NCBI RefSeq assembly: GCF_014295035.1 | Contig: NZ_CP060404.1 | Span: 1,282,001-1,346,000 of the forward strand | Source: Streptomyces buecherae | GTDB taxonomy: Bacteria > Actinomycetota > Actinomycetes > Streptomycetales > Streptomycetaceae | Direction: 5' to 3' | DNA length: 64,000 bases | Translations under genes and position numbers: made by a program | Notes under the pieces: model-generated | Databases searched by the model: none | The model's input: the letters and a program-made list of their open reading frames with translations, nothing else | What the model was told of the DNA's origin: nothing | In this document: positions 50,037 through 58,224 of the stretch, one piece after another | Layout: each line of letters opens with the position of its first letter | How positions within the stretch are numbered: position 1 is the first letter of the stretch

Positions 50037-50270
50037 TCACTTGTTGATGCAGGTGTTGCCCACGGCGGGGTTCAGCAGCCCGATCACGTTGACCGTGTTA
50101 CCGCACACGTTCACCGGCACGTGGACAGGCACCTGGACGTTGTTGCCCGACAACACGCCGGGAGAGCCGACAGCGGCACCCTGGGCGCCCGAGTCGGCGG
50201 CGGCAACGCCCGCGCCAGCGAGCAGCAGACCACCAGTGGCAGCCGCAGCGGCGACGACCTTCTTGATCAT
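50037..50270 (-). CDS. chpH: short chaplin (hydrophobic aerial-hypha coat peptide)
   Basis: 77 residues. The signal peptide MIKKVVAAAAATGGLLLAGA.. is cleaved near AAADSG, leaving one chaplin domain (GNNVQVPVHVPVN; CGNTVNVIGLLNPAVGNTC) with a Cys56-Cys74 pair. Secreted short chaplins self-assemble into amyloid-like fibrils that lower surface tension and make the hyphae hydrophobic. AGGAGGAAAA just before the ATG at 50270 is an ideal ribosome-binding site. In S. coelicolor chpC and chpH are also neighbours. Its 5' flank (50271-50400) is AT-richer than average and should hold a developmental promoter. Confidence 0.95.
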   Translation of the reverse strand: MIKKVVAAAAATGGLLLAGAGVAAADSGAQGAAVGSPGVLSGNNVQVPVHVPVNVCGNTVNVIGLLNPAVGNTCINK

Positions 50271-50473
50271 TTTTCCTCCTTGTTGGCAATGCGGCCCCAG
50301 CCGCGGACCGCACACCCTGTAACGAAGAGGAGGTAATCGAGCAACGCGTCAAACAGGGCGTTCACTCTTCTCAGTTAACGCCCCGAGCGTCACTTGCGGA
50401 ACGCGCCGATGCCGGACCCACCGGTGCCGTCCCGTCAGCGGTGGCCGCCCACGCCGTGGGCGGCCACCCACGT

Positions 50474-51811
50474 TCAGCAGGCGTCGATGAACCGGTCGAG
50501 CACCCGGACGCCGAACTGGAGCCCGTCCACCGGAACCCGCTCGTCCACGCCGTGGAACATGCCGGCGAAGTCCAGCTCCGGCGGGAGCTTGAGCGGCGCG
50601 AAGCCGAAGCCGCGGATGCCCAGGTCGTCGAAGGACTTGGCGTCCGTGCCGGCCGACAGGCAGTAGGGCACGGCCCGCGCGATGGGGTCCTCGGCGCGCA
50701 GCGCGGTCTGCATGGCCTCGACCAGCGCCCCGTCGAAGGTGGTCTCCAGGGCCTTGTCCGCGTGCACGTCCTCGCGCTTGACCCGCGGCCCCAGGATGCG
50801 GTCGAGGTCGGCGAGGAACTCCTCCTCGAACCCCGGCAGGAAGCGGCCGTCCACGTGGGCGGTGGCCTGCCCGGGGATCACGTTGACCTTGTAACCGGAG
50901 CCGAGCATGGTCGGGTTGGCGGTGTTCCGCAGCGTCGCCCCGATGATCTTCGCGAGGCTGCCGAGCTTCTCCAGCGTGGCGTCCATGTCCTCGGGGTCGA
51001 GCGGGACGCCCAGGGCGTCGGAGAGCTCGTCCAGGAAGGAGCGGACGGTCTTGGTGACCCGTACCGGGAACTCGTGCCGGCCCAGCCGGGCCACCGCCTC
51101 GCTCAGCTCGGTGATCGCGTTGTCCTTGTGGATCATCGAACCGTGGCCCGCCGTGCCGTCCACGGTGAGCTTCATCCAGTGCATGCCCTTCTGGGCCGTC
51201 TCCACCAGGTAGAGCCGCAGGTTCTCGTTGACGGTCAGCGAGAAGCCGCCCACCTCGCTGATCGCCTCGTTGACGCCCTCGAAGAGGCCGGGGTGCTTGT
51301 CCACCAGGTAGCGCGCCCCGTACGTGCCGCCCGCCTCCTCGTCCGCCAGGAAGGCGAGAACGATGTCGCGCGGGGGCTTGCGCCCAGTACGCAGCCGGTC
51401 GCGCACGACCGCGAGGGTCATCGCGTCCATGTCCTTCATGTCCACGGCGCCGCGGCCCCAGACGCAGCCGTCGGCGATCTCCCCGGAGAAGGGGTCGTGC
51501 GTCCAGTCGGCGGCGTTGGCCGGGACGACGTCGGTGTGCCCGTGGATCAGCAGTGCGGGGCGCGAGGGGTCCTCGCCCTCGATGCGCGCGACGGTGGAGG
51601 CCCGCCCCGGATGCGACTCGAAGATCTGTGGTTCCAGGCCGACCTCGGCGAGCTTCTCGGCGACGTACTCGGCGGCGGCGCGCTCACCGGGTCCGGAGTG
51701 GTCGCCGTAGTTGCTGGTATCGATGCGGATCAGGTCCCGGCACAGGTCGACGACCTCGTTCTCACCGGTGACGGTGGTGGAACCGGTCCCTGCCGGGTTC
51801 GACTCGCTCAC
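50474..51811 (-). CDS. M20-family metallopeptidase / deacylase
   Basis: 445 residues, GTG start after GAGGAGGCAGC. It is a di-zinc hydrolase of the M20/ArgE/DapE/CPG2 type. Metal and catalytic residues are visible in LLIHGHTDVVPA, WGRGAVDMKDMDAMT, FLADEEAGGTYGARYLV, EVGGF and GTDAKSFDDLG. The central lid domain includes KLTVDGTAGHGSMIHKDN. It has no signal peptide, so it acts on peptides or acyl-amino acids in the cytoplasm. The C-terminal metal-binding His lies in MFHGVDERVPV. Confidence 0.93.
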   Translation of the reverse strand: MSESNPAGTGSTTVTGENEVVDLCRDLIRIDTSNYGDHSGPGERAAAEYVAEKLAEVGLEPQIFESHPGRASTVARIEGEDPSRPALLIHGHTDVVPANAADWTHDPFSGEIADGCVWGRGAVDMKDMDAMTLAVVRDRLRTGRKPPRDIVLAFLADEEAGGTYGARYLVDKHPGLFEGVNEAISEVGGFSLTVNENLRLYLVETAQKGMHWMKLTVDGTAGHGSMIHKDNAITELSEAVARLGRHEFPVRVTKTVRSFLDELSDALGVPLDPEDMDATLEKLGSLAKIIGATLRNTANPTMLGSGYKVNVIPGQATAHVDGRFLPGFEEEFLADLDRILGPRVKREDVHADKALETTFDGALVEAMQTALRAEDPIARAVPYCLSAGTDAKSFDDLGIRGFGFAPLKLPPELDFAGMFHGVDERVPVDGLQFGVRVLDRFIDAC

Positions 51812-51997
51812 GCTGCCTCCTCGTCGTTCGTGACGCCGCGCGCTGCCCGCCCCGGGCGGGAGCCACCCGTGGCGTGGTCCGCCGTCCATACTCCCGCGCC
51901 GGCCCGCCCAGCCCAAGGCGGTAATGCCGCTGACACGTCCTCGTCACACCCCTCCGGGGGCGACCGGCCGTGTGATCGAGCACGCCTGGATGTTTGC

Positions 51998-52003
51998 TAT
52001 GGT
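51998..52003 (+). promoter_or_regulatory. candidate -10 element of the tRNA-Leu gene
   Basis: TATGGT lies 42 nt before the tRNA in an AT-richer patch (51990-52008). No clear -35 hexamer is seen at standard spacing. Confidence 0.35.
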
Positions 52004-52045
52004 TTTCCACGTCGGAACGGGCACCGCCCAGCCGACAGACACCTG

Positions 52046-52130
52046 GTCCGGGTGGCGGAATGGCAGACGCGCTAGCTTGAGGTGCTAGTGCCCTTTATCG
52101 GGCGTGGGGGTTCAAGTCCCCCCTCGGACA
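52046..52130 (+). tRNA. tRNA-Leu (anticodon GAG)
   Basis: An 85-nt cloverleaf with long variable arm, as in class II tRNAs. The acceptor GTCCGGG (52046-52052) pairs with CTCGGAC (52123-52129) with one G-U, and A52130 is the discriminator. The anticodon stem CTAGC/GCTAG encloses loop TTGAGGT, giving anticodon GAG for CUC/CUU codons. The T-arm is GGGGG-TTCAAGT-CCCCC. The CCA end is not encoded. Confidence 0.95.
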
Positions 52131-52138
52131 CTCGCGAG

Positions 52139-52163
52139 AACCCCAGTTGAACTGGGGTTTTTC
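52139..52163 (+). terminator. rho-independent terminator after tRNA-Leu
   Basis: A 9-bp stem (AACCCCAGT with ACTGGGGTT) with a 3-nt loop is followed by a T-run at 52158-52162. This is a rare canonical T-tailed terminator for this genome. Confidence 0.9.
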
Positions 52164-52531
52164 TGCTTTTCGGGCGCCAGCGCGCCCCGCCGTGTGACCA
52201 GCGGCCGGACGGAGCGAACGGCCGGGCCTGGTCGCCCGGGATTTCGGCCACGGCGGTGTGGAGATCTCCTGTGCCCGTGGCTCGGCCCGCGGCGACGGGG
52301 GGCGTCCTTCAAGGTGGCCGTCGTGCCAGGTGGGCCGGTGCGGGGCGGTGCCCGGCGGTGGACCGGCGGGCCTGTCGGGGGTAACCGGGGCGCTTGTTCG
52401 GCGAGTTGTCGCCGGGCGGCGCTGTGCTAGCGTCGAAGGCCGCCTTGAAGCCGGAATCGGTGCGGCGGGTCCCGGGGGGACCGGGTCGATGACAAGGGAA
52501 GACCTCGGGGAAGACTGGGGAGAGAACCGCA
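52164..52531. other. intergenic region upstream of the polytopic membrane protein gene
   Basis: 368 nt of GC-rich DNA between the tRNA terminator and the next gene. It presumably holds that gene's promoter; I see no RNA, ORF or strong structure in it. Confidence 0.45.
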
Positions 52532-54418
52532 GTGACCACCGACGGCCCGGCCCGGGCCGACGCCAGCGACGGCGATGCCGCCGCCGATATGACCACGACG
52601 GGTAATCAACCGATCAGGCAGCGCGACGCCGCGGGCGCCCACGGAACGGGGGCGCGGATGAGAGCCGGTGTGATGCGCCTCATGTCGCACCCGGTGGGCG
52701 CCTCACTGGCGCTGGCCGCGGTGCTGCACCTGCTGTGGGTGCTGTTGATCGCCAACAGCGGTGGCGACCTCGCCGCGCAGGACGCGTGGGCGACGTTCGC
52801 GACGGAGCACCCGGGGTACGCCTACAACTTCGCCTGGTTCGGCGGCATGCACCCGGTCTCGTACAGCGTCATCTCGCCCTACCTGATGGCGGGGATCGGC
52901 GTGCGGACCACGATGGTGATCGCCGGCACGCTGTCCGCCGGGCTCATCGCGCTGCTGCTGGTGCGCAGCCGTGCCGTGCGGCGGCCGATGCTGCCCGCGT
53001 TGTACGGGGCGGTGGCGTTGACCTTCAACGCGGCCTCGGGGCGGGTGACGTTCGGGCTTGGCCTGATGTTCGGGCTCGCCGCGGTCGCGGTGGTCTTCGC
53101 CTGGCCGCGCCGGTGGCGCGGCGCGCGCTGGTCGCACCGGCTGGCGCGGGGCGGGGCGGCGGCGCTGCTGTCCGCGCTCGCGACCATGGCCAGCCCGGTG
53201 GCCGGGCTGTACGTGGGCATCGTGGCCGCCGCGCTGTGGCTGACCAAGCGGCGGATGGCCGCCTACGCGCTCGGCGTGACGCCGTCGGTGGTGGTGGCGC
53301 TGTCGGCCTGGTTGTTCCCGTTCTCGGGGACGATGCCGATGAACTTCTCCTCGACGTTCGTGCCGTTCCTGAGCGCCGCCGCGGCGTACTTCTTCGCGCC
53401 GAAGCAGTGGCGCACGGTGCGGGTGGCCGCGCTGCTGTACGGGCTCGCGGTGGTGTTGGTCTGGGCGATCCCCTCCCAGATCGGGTCCAACATCACCCGG
53501 TTCGGCATGATCTTCGGCGGTGTGGTGCTGCTCGCGATGGTGCCGCCGTTCGCGATGCCGCGGCTGAGCCTGTCGCGGGCGCTGAGCCGCAAGTGGGCGG
53601 CGCTGACGGTGGCCATCGCGGTGGTCACCATCGGGCAGGCTTCCCAGTCGACCGCCGACGTCATCAAGACCACGCCGTCGCAGTCCTGGTCGCGCGAGTT
53701 GGAGCCGCTGCTCGACCAGTTGGACCGGGCGGGCGCGGAGCGCGGTCGGGTCGAGGTGATCCCCGCCCGCAGCCACGTCGAGTCCTCCACCATCGCCCCG
53801 CACTACAACCTGGCCCGTGGCTGGAACCGGCAGGCGGACAAGGGGCGCAACCCGATCTTCTACGAGGAGGGGCGGCTCACGCCGGACAGCTACCGCGCCT
53901 GGCTCGGGCGGTGGGCGGTGCACTTCGTCGTGCTGCCGACCAGGGACCGGCTCGACGGGGCGGGCGAGGCGGAGGCCGAACTCGTGGCTGCCGGCCAGCC
54001 GTACCTGGACGAGGTGTGGTCCGACGCGAACTGGAAGCTGTACCGGGTCAAGGACCCCACGCCGCTGGCCGACGGCGCGGCCACCGTGCGGCGGGCGGCG
54101 GCCGAGGAGCTGACCATCGAGGTGGCCAAGCCGGGCCCGGTCCTGCTGCGCGTCCCGTACTCGCCCTGGCTCGGCCTGATAGACGGCGAGGGCAAGAACG
54201 TGGAGCCGCCGCGCGCCGGCGCGGACGGATCGCCTCCGGTGAACGTCGAGGGCTGCCTGACCAAGGAGGTCCAGGAGACGCCGGAGGGCGAGCCGGAGGA
54301 CGAGTGGACGGTGCTGCACGCGCCGGCGCCCGGCACGTACCACATCGGCGGGCGCTACAAGTTCCCGCGTGGGACGGCCTGCCCGGACGGGCTGCTGGAG
54401 GCCCGGTCGAACCGGTAG
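52532..54418 (+). CDS. polytopic membrane protein with extracytoplasmic C-terminal domain
   Basis: 628 residues, GTG start with GGGAGAGAA upstream; an ATG at 52589 is a possible alternative. A hydrophilic N-terminus (~45) precedes about ten hydrophobic segments up to ~370 (ASLALAAVLHLLWVLLIA; ALLSALATMASPVAGLYVGI; FGGVVLLAMVPPFAMP). The last ~250 residues are soluble (HYNLARGWNRQADKGRNPIF; WAVHFVVLPTRDRLDG). The layout, a many-helix part followed by an external soluble domain, resembles GT-C glycosyltransferases or related polymer-modifying membrane proteins, but no catalytic signature is certain. It is followed by a hairpin. Confidence 0.75.
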   Translation: MTTDGPARADASDGDAAADMTTTGNQPIRQRDAAGAHGTGARMRAGVMRLMSHPVGASLALAAVLHLLWVLLIANSGGDLAAQDAWATFATEHPGYAYNFAWFGGMHPVSYSVISPYLMAGIGVRTTMVIAGTLSAGLIALLLVRSRAVRRPMLPALYGAVALTFNAASGRVTFGLGLMFGLAAVAVVFAWPRRWRGARWSHRLARGGAAALLSALATMASPVAGLYVGIVAAALWLTKRRMAAYALGVTPSVVVALSAWLFPFSGTMPMNFSSTFVPFLSAAAAYFFAPKQWRTVRVAALLYGLAVVLVWAIPSQIGSNITRFGMIFGGVVLLAMVPPFAMPRLSLSRALSRKWAALTVAIAVVTIGQASQSTADVIKTTPSQSWSRELEPLLDQLDRAGAERGRVEVIPARSHVESSTIAPHYNLARGWNRQADKGRNPIFYEEGRLTPDSYRAWLGRWAVHFVVLPTRDRLDGAGEAEAELVAAGQPYLDEVWSDANWKLYRVKDPTPLADGAATVRRAAAEELTIEVAKPGPVLLRVPYSPWLGLIDGEGKNVEPPRAGADGSPPVNVEGCLTKEVQETPEGEPEDEWTVLHAPAPGTYHIGGRYKFPRGTACPDGLLEARSNR

Positions 54419-54461
54419 CGGCGGTCGGCGCGGCCAGGCGGAGCAGGAGTGGGAAGTGAGC

Positions 54462-54483
54462 GGGGCCCCGTGCGCGGGGCCCC
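54462..54483 (+). terminator. hairpin after the membrane protein gene
   Basis: GGGGCCCC (54462-54469) pairs with GGGGCCCC (54476-54483) and is followed by TTT, 44 nt after the stop. Confidence 0.6.
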
Positions 54484-54598
54484 TTTCGCGTTGCCGGGGG
54501 TGGGGCCGGGGCGTAAATGGGATGCCCGACGGGGTGGGGCGGTGTCAGAATGCGCCGGCGTCCCCGTCCGGCGGACGCGGCACTTCCAAGGAGCGCAG

Positions 54599-54703
54599 AT
54601 GCGGCGAGTTTTCGGAATCTCCCAGGTCCCCTATCTGACGAGTGTTTCCGAGGACTTCGCCACCCATGACCACCCTGAACATCGGCATCCTGGCCCACGT
54701 TGA
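54599..54703 (+). CDS. 34-codon leader ORF overlapping the ribosomal-protection gene start
   Basis: ATG at 54599 directly follows a strong AAGGAGCGCAG site. It opens a short frame (MRRVFGISQVPYLTSVSEDF..HRHPGPR) that stops at 54703, 38 nt inside the next gene in another frame. Its ribosome-binding site is much better than that of the main gene at 54666. It could be a leader peptide that couples or attenuates expression of the GTPase gene, in the way leader ORFs control tet(M)-type and other ribosome-targeting resistance genes. Its expression is not shown by sequence alone. Confidence 0.55.
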   Translation: MRRVFGISQVPYLTSVSEDFATHDHPEHRHPGPR

Positions 54704-56726
54704 CGCGGGCAAGACCAGTCTGACCGAGCGGCTGCTGTTCGACGCCGGCAGCATCGACCGGCTCGGCAGCGTGGACGCCGGGGACACCCAGACCGACACC
54801 GGCGCCATCGAGCGCCAGCGCGGCATCACCGTACGGACGGCCGTCGCGCCCTTCCTGGTGGGCGACCGCCAGGTGAACGTGATCGACACTCCGGGGCACC
54901 CGGACTTCATCGCCGAGGTGGAGCGGGCGCTCGCGGTGCTCGACGGGGCGGTGCTCGTGCTCTCCGCGGTGGAGGGCGTACAGCCGCAGACCCGTGTCCT
55001 GATGCGGACGCTGCGCGCGCTCCGTCTGCCCACCCTGGTGTTCGTCAACAAGATCGACCGCACCGGCGCGCGCGAGGGCCAGTTGCTCGCGGGCATCCGT
55101 CGCAAGCTGTCGCCGCGGGTCGTGGCGTTGAGCGAGGTGCGGGTCGCCGGGAGCCGGCGGGCCCGTGCCGAGCCGCGTGCGCTGGAGTCGGCCGCCGTCG
55201 TGGCGGAGCTGGCCGAGGTGCTGGCCGAGCACGACGAGGGGTTGCTGGCGCGGCTCGTGGACGGCGGGGAGCCGCCGTCGCCCGACGAGGTGCGCGCGGC
55301 GCTGGTCGCGCAGACGGCCGCAGGTCTGGCGCACCCGCTCTACTTCGGCTCGGCGCTGACCGGGCAGGGCGTGGCCGCGCTGGTCGAGGGCATCGTGGGG
55401 CTGTTGCCGGCGGCGCCCGAGCCGCGGGCCGGGGAGGCGGTGCGGGGCACGGTCTTCGCCGTCGAGCGCGGCGCGGGCGGCGCGAAGGTGTGTTACGTAC
55501 GGATGCGCGCCGGGTCCCTGCGGCGCGGTCAGCGGGTGAGCCTGCACCGCGCCGGGCCGGGCGGTGGGGCCGTCGAACGGCCGGGCCGTGTCACCGCGTT
55601 GGAGGTCGTCAGGGCGGGGCCCACGCGGCCCGGGGCGGCCGGGCGGGGCCGGGGCGACGGGGCGTACGCCATGGACGGCGGTGACATCGCGCGGGTGTGG
55701 GGGTTGGCCGAGGCGCGGGTGGGCGACCAGCTCGGGCACCCCGCCGCGACGGGCGCGGGCACGCCGCCGGTGACCGCCTTCCGGTTTCCGCCGCCGGCCC
55801 TGGAGGCGGTGGCCGTGCCGCGCGAGCCGGGGCAGGGCCCCCGGCTGCACGCCGCGCTGACGGCGCTCGCCGACCAGGACCCGCTGATCGGCGCGCGCAC
55901 GGTGCCGGGTCGGGGCACGGCGGTACTGCTCTACGGGGAGGTGCAGAAGGAGGTCATCGCGGCGACGCTCAGCCGCGACTTCGGCGTCGAGGCGGAGTTC
56001 GAGCCGAGCCGGGTGCGCTACCTGGAGCGGCCGGTGGGCCGGGCGGAGGCGTACGAGGGGATGGGCGACCGCGAGGAGACGCTGTTCTGGGCGTCCGTCG
56101 GGCTGCGCGTGGAGCCCGGGGAGCCGGGGTCGGGCGTGAGCTACCGGCTCGGGGTCGAGCTGGGCTCGCTGCCGCTGGCCTTCCACCGCGCGGTGGAGTC
56201 GGCCGTGCGGGACACCCTGGAGCAGGGGGTGCACGGGTGGCCGGTGACCGACTGCGTGGTCACGTTGTACCGGTGCGGCTTCGACAGCGTGCTGAGCACG
56301 GCCGCCGACTTCCGCAAGCTGACGCCGCTGGTGCTGATGCGGGCCGTCGCCGGGGCGGGCTGCCGGGTCTACGAGCCGTACCACGCCTTCGAGTTGGAGC
56401 TTCCGCAGGCGGATCTGCCGGCGGCGTTGGCGCTGCTCGCGGCGCGGGGGGCCGAGGTCGTGGAGTCGGGGCCCGCCGCCACGGGCGACGCGGGGCCGGG
56501 CGGGGCGGGGGCCGGGGCGTGGCGCGTGCGCGGGGCGCTTCCCGCGCGGGCGGTGGACGCGGTCCAGCGGCGGCTGCCGGGGCTGACGAGTGGCGAGGGC
56601 GTCTGGTGGTCGCGCCCGTCGGGCGACCGGGCGGTGACCGGGGCGGCGCCGCGCCGCGCGCGTACGGACGGCGATCCGCTGGACCGCGCCGCCTACCTGC
56701 GGCACCTGGCGCTGCGTGAGCGGTAG
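54666..56726 (+). CDS. TetM/OtrA-type ribosomal protection GTPase
   Basis: 686 residues, an EF-G-like translational GTPase of the tetracycline ribosomal-protection class. It has G1 AHVDAGKT (10-17), RGITVRTA, G3 VIDTPGHPDF and G4 VNKIDRTG. Domain II follows, then domains III-V. The family marker STAADFRKLTPLVLM near residue 550 is present (STPADFR in TetM). The loop before it (GFDSVL) is where these proteins contact the tetracycline site. In Streptomyces such genes may protect against self-made antibiotic or work as housekeeping factors. No tetracycline biosynthesis genes are nearby. The ATG at 54666 has only a distant GAGG. Confidence 0.9.
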   Translation: MTTLNIGILAHVDAGKTSLTERLLFDAGSIDRLGSVDAGDTQTDTGAIERQRGITVRTAVAPFLVGDRQVNVIDTPGHPDFIAEVERALAVLDGAVLVLSAVEGVQPQTRVLMRTLRALRLPTLVFVNKIDRTGAREGQLLAGIRRKLSPRVVALSEVRVAGSRRARAEPRALESAAVVAELAEVLAEHDEGLLARLVDGGEPPSPDEVRAALVAQTAAGLAHPLYFGSALTGQGVAALVEGIVGLLPAAPEPRAGEAVRGTVFAVERGAGGAKVCYVRMRAGSLRRGQRVSLHRAGPGGGAVERPGRVTALEVVRAGPTRPGAAGRGRGDGAYAMDGGDIARVWGLAEARVGDQLGHPAATGAGTPPVTAFRFPPPALEAVAVPREPGQGPRLHAALTALADQDPLIGARTVPGRGTAVLLYGEVQKEVIAATLSRDFGVEAEFEPSRVRYLERPVGRAEAYEGMGDREETLFWASVGLRVEPGEPGSGVSYRLGVELGSLPLAFHRAVESAVRDTLEQGVHGWPVTDCVVTLYRCGFDSVLSTAADFRKLTPLVLMRAVAGAGCRVYEPYHAFELELPQADLPAALALLAARGAEVVESGPAATGDAGPGGAGAGAWRVRGALPARAVDAVQRRLPGLTSGEGVWWSRPSGDRAVTGAAPRRARTDGDPLDRAAYLRHLALRER

Positions 56727-56740
56727 GCGTACGGGGGCGG

Positions 56741-56773
56741 CCCGGGCTCCGGGCCGCCGGCGCGGAGCCCGGG
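56741..56773. terminator. hairpin between convergent GTPase and MFS genes
   Basis: A perfect 11-bp stem (56741-56751 with 56763-56773) with an 11-nt loop lies 15 nt after the GTPase stop and 68 nt from the convergent MFS stop. Confidence 0.7.
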
Positions 56774-56841
56774 TATGCGGGGGGCCGGTGTGCGGAGCCG
56801 GGCCGGCGTGCGGGTCGGGGGCGGTGTGCGGGGGCCGGTGG

Positions 56842-58086
56842 TCAGGCGTCGGTGCGGGCCGGTGTCGGCTCCGGTCGTGGCGGGTGGGGGGTGCGGGGCA
56901 GCAGGAGGGGGGTGGCCAGGGCGAGCAGGCCCGTGACGGTGAGGGCGGTGCGCGGGTCGGTGTGGCTCGCGAGCAGGCCGCCGAGGGCGGTGCACAGGGC
57001 GATGGCCGCCTGCTGGCCGATGGACCAGGCCGACAGGGTGCGAGCGACGAGGTGCCCGGGCGTGTGGGCGAGCCGGTAGGTGGCGAGGACCGGGGTGTAC
57101 AGGCTCATGTTGACGATGATCGCCAGCTCGACGGCGATCACGGTGACCAGGCCGACGACGCCGGGGCCGACGAAGGCCAGGCCGATCAGCCAGACGACGC
57201 GCAGGGTGCCGACGGTCCGGAAGACGGCGTGCTGGCCGTGGCGGGCCACGACCCGGTGGGCCAGCCGGGAGCCGACGAGGCCGCCGAGGCAGGGGGCGGC
57301 GAAGGAGAGGGCGTACTGCCAGGGGGCGAACCCGAGGTCGCGCAGGAGGAGCACGGCCAGCAGCGGTTCGGTGGCCATGACGAGGCCGGCGACGAACAGG
57401 TTGTTGAGGTAGAGCGCCCGCAGGACGGGGTCGGCCGCGATGTGGCGCCAGCCGTCCAGGACGGTGCCGGCGCGCGGTGGGCTCGCGGTGGTGGGGCGCG
57501 GCGGCTGTTCCCGGCCGCCCGTCGCGGTGACGCACAGCGCGGACAGGAGGTAGCTGACCGCGTCGGCGACCACGGTGGCGACCGGCCCGAACAGGCCGAT
57601 CGCGGCCCCGCCCAGCGGTGGCCCGACCGCGATGGAGCTCCAGTTCGTGGACTCGAACCGGGCGTTGGCCACCAGCAGGTCGGCCGGCCGGAGCAGCGCC
57701 TTGAGGTAGGCGCCGCTGGCCGCGTTGAAGGCGATCCTGGTGGCGGCGACCACCGCCGAGACCACCAGGAGCTGGGCCAGGCTCAGCCAGCCGACGGCGT
57801 AGCCGACCGGGATCGTGGCCAAGGCCGCGCACCGGACCAGGTCCATCGCGATCATGACCGGGCGCTTGCGCCGGAACTCCACCCACGGTGCGAGCGGCAC
57901 CGCGAGCAGGGCGCCCACCGCCGGCCCGACCGCGGACAGCGCGGACACCTCGGCGGGGCTGGCCTCCAACACCAACACGGCGATCAGCGGGAGGGCCCCG
58001 AAACCCAGCCCCGACCCGTAGGCGCTCATCGCGTACGCCGCCCACAGCCAGCCGAACCGCCGGCCCAGCCGTCCTGCGCCCACCAT
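56842..58086 (-). CDS. MFS transporter of the enterobactin-exporter/antibiotic-efflux type
   Basis: 414 residues with about twelve membrane segments. It starts MVGAGRLGRRFGWLWAAYAM and has FGALPLIAVLVLEASPAEVS, APWVEFRRKRPVMIAMD (motif A-like loop), SAVVAATRIAFNAASGAYLK and an inner repeat at PWQYALSFAAPCLGG. It probably exports a drug or metabolite. The ATG at 58086 was preferred over an upstream in-frame start because the segment before it has no family character. It is divergent from a LysR-type gene, which probably regulates it. Confidence 0.88.
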   Translation of the reverse strand: MVGAGRLGRRFGWLWAAYAMSAYGSGLGFGALPLIAVLVLEASPAEVSALSAVGPAVGALLAVPLAPWVEFRRKRPVMIAMDLVRCAALATIPVGYAVGWLSLAQLLVVSAVVAATRIAFNAASGAYLKALLRPADLLVANARFESTNWSSIAVGPPLGGAAIGLFGPVATVVADAVSYLLSALCVTATGGREQPPRPTTASPPRAGTVLDGWRHIAADPVLRALYLNNLFVAGLVMATEPLLAVLLLRDLGFAPWQYALSFAAPCLGGLVGSRLAHRVVARHGQHAVFRTVGTLRVVWLIGLAFVGPGVVGLVTVIAVELAIIVNMSLYTPVLATYRLAHTPGHLVARTLSAWSIGQQAAIALCTALGGLLASHTDPRTALTVTGLLALATPLLLPRTPHPPRPEPTPARTDA

Positions 58087-58191
58087 GGTCCGCGCGCCCC
58101 TTGAGGTCTCGACCCAACAAACCGACGTTGCCGCGCAGGAGCTAAGCGAGACACTCCACAGCAGGTCAAACAACTGCCCTGGGGGCGGCTC

Positions 58192-58206
58192 ACAACCGTT
58201 CGTTGT
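58192..58206. promoter_or_regulatory. candidate LysR-type operator
   Basis: ACAAC-N5-GTTGT, a perfect inverted repeat in the MFS-lysR divergent region, lies 18 nt before the lysR start and so could mediate autoregulation. It is not a textbook T-N11-A site. Confidence 0.4.
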
Positions 58207-58224
58207 TCATTAGGGTGGGCCGGC

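Noticed and set aside
52046-52130. tRNA-Leu as an integration site (attB) of an island
   Set aside because: No integrase, excisionase or repeated 3' tRNA segment is visible on either side within the window.
54666-56726. Acquired tetracycline-resistance gene on a mobile element
   Set aside because: Codon use and GC content match the neighbours, no mobile-element sequences flank it, and such OtrA-like genes are common in Streptomyces chromosomes.
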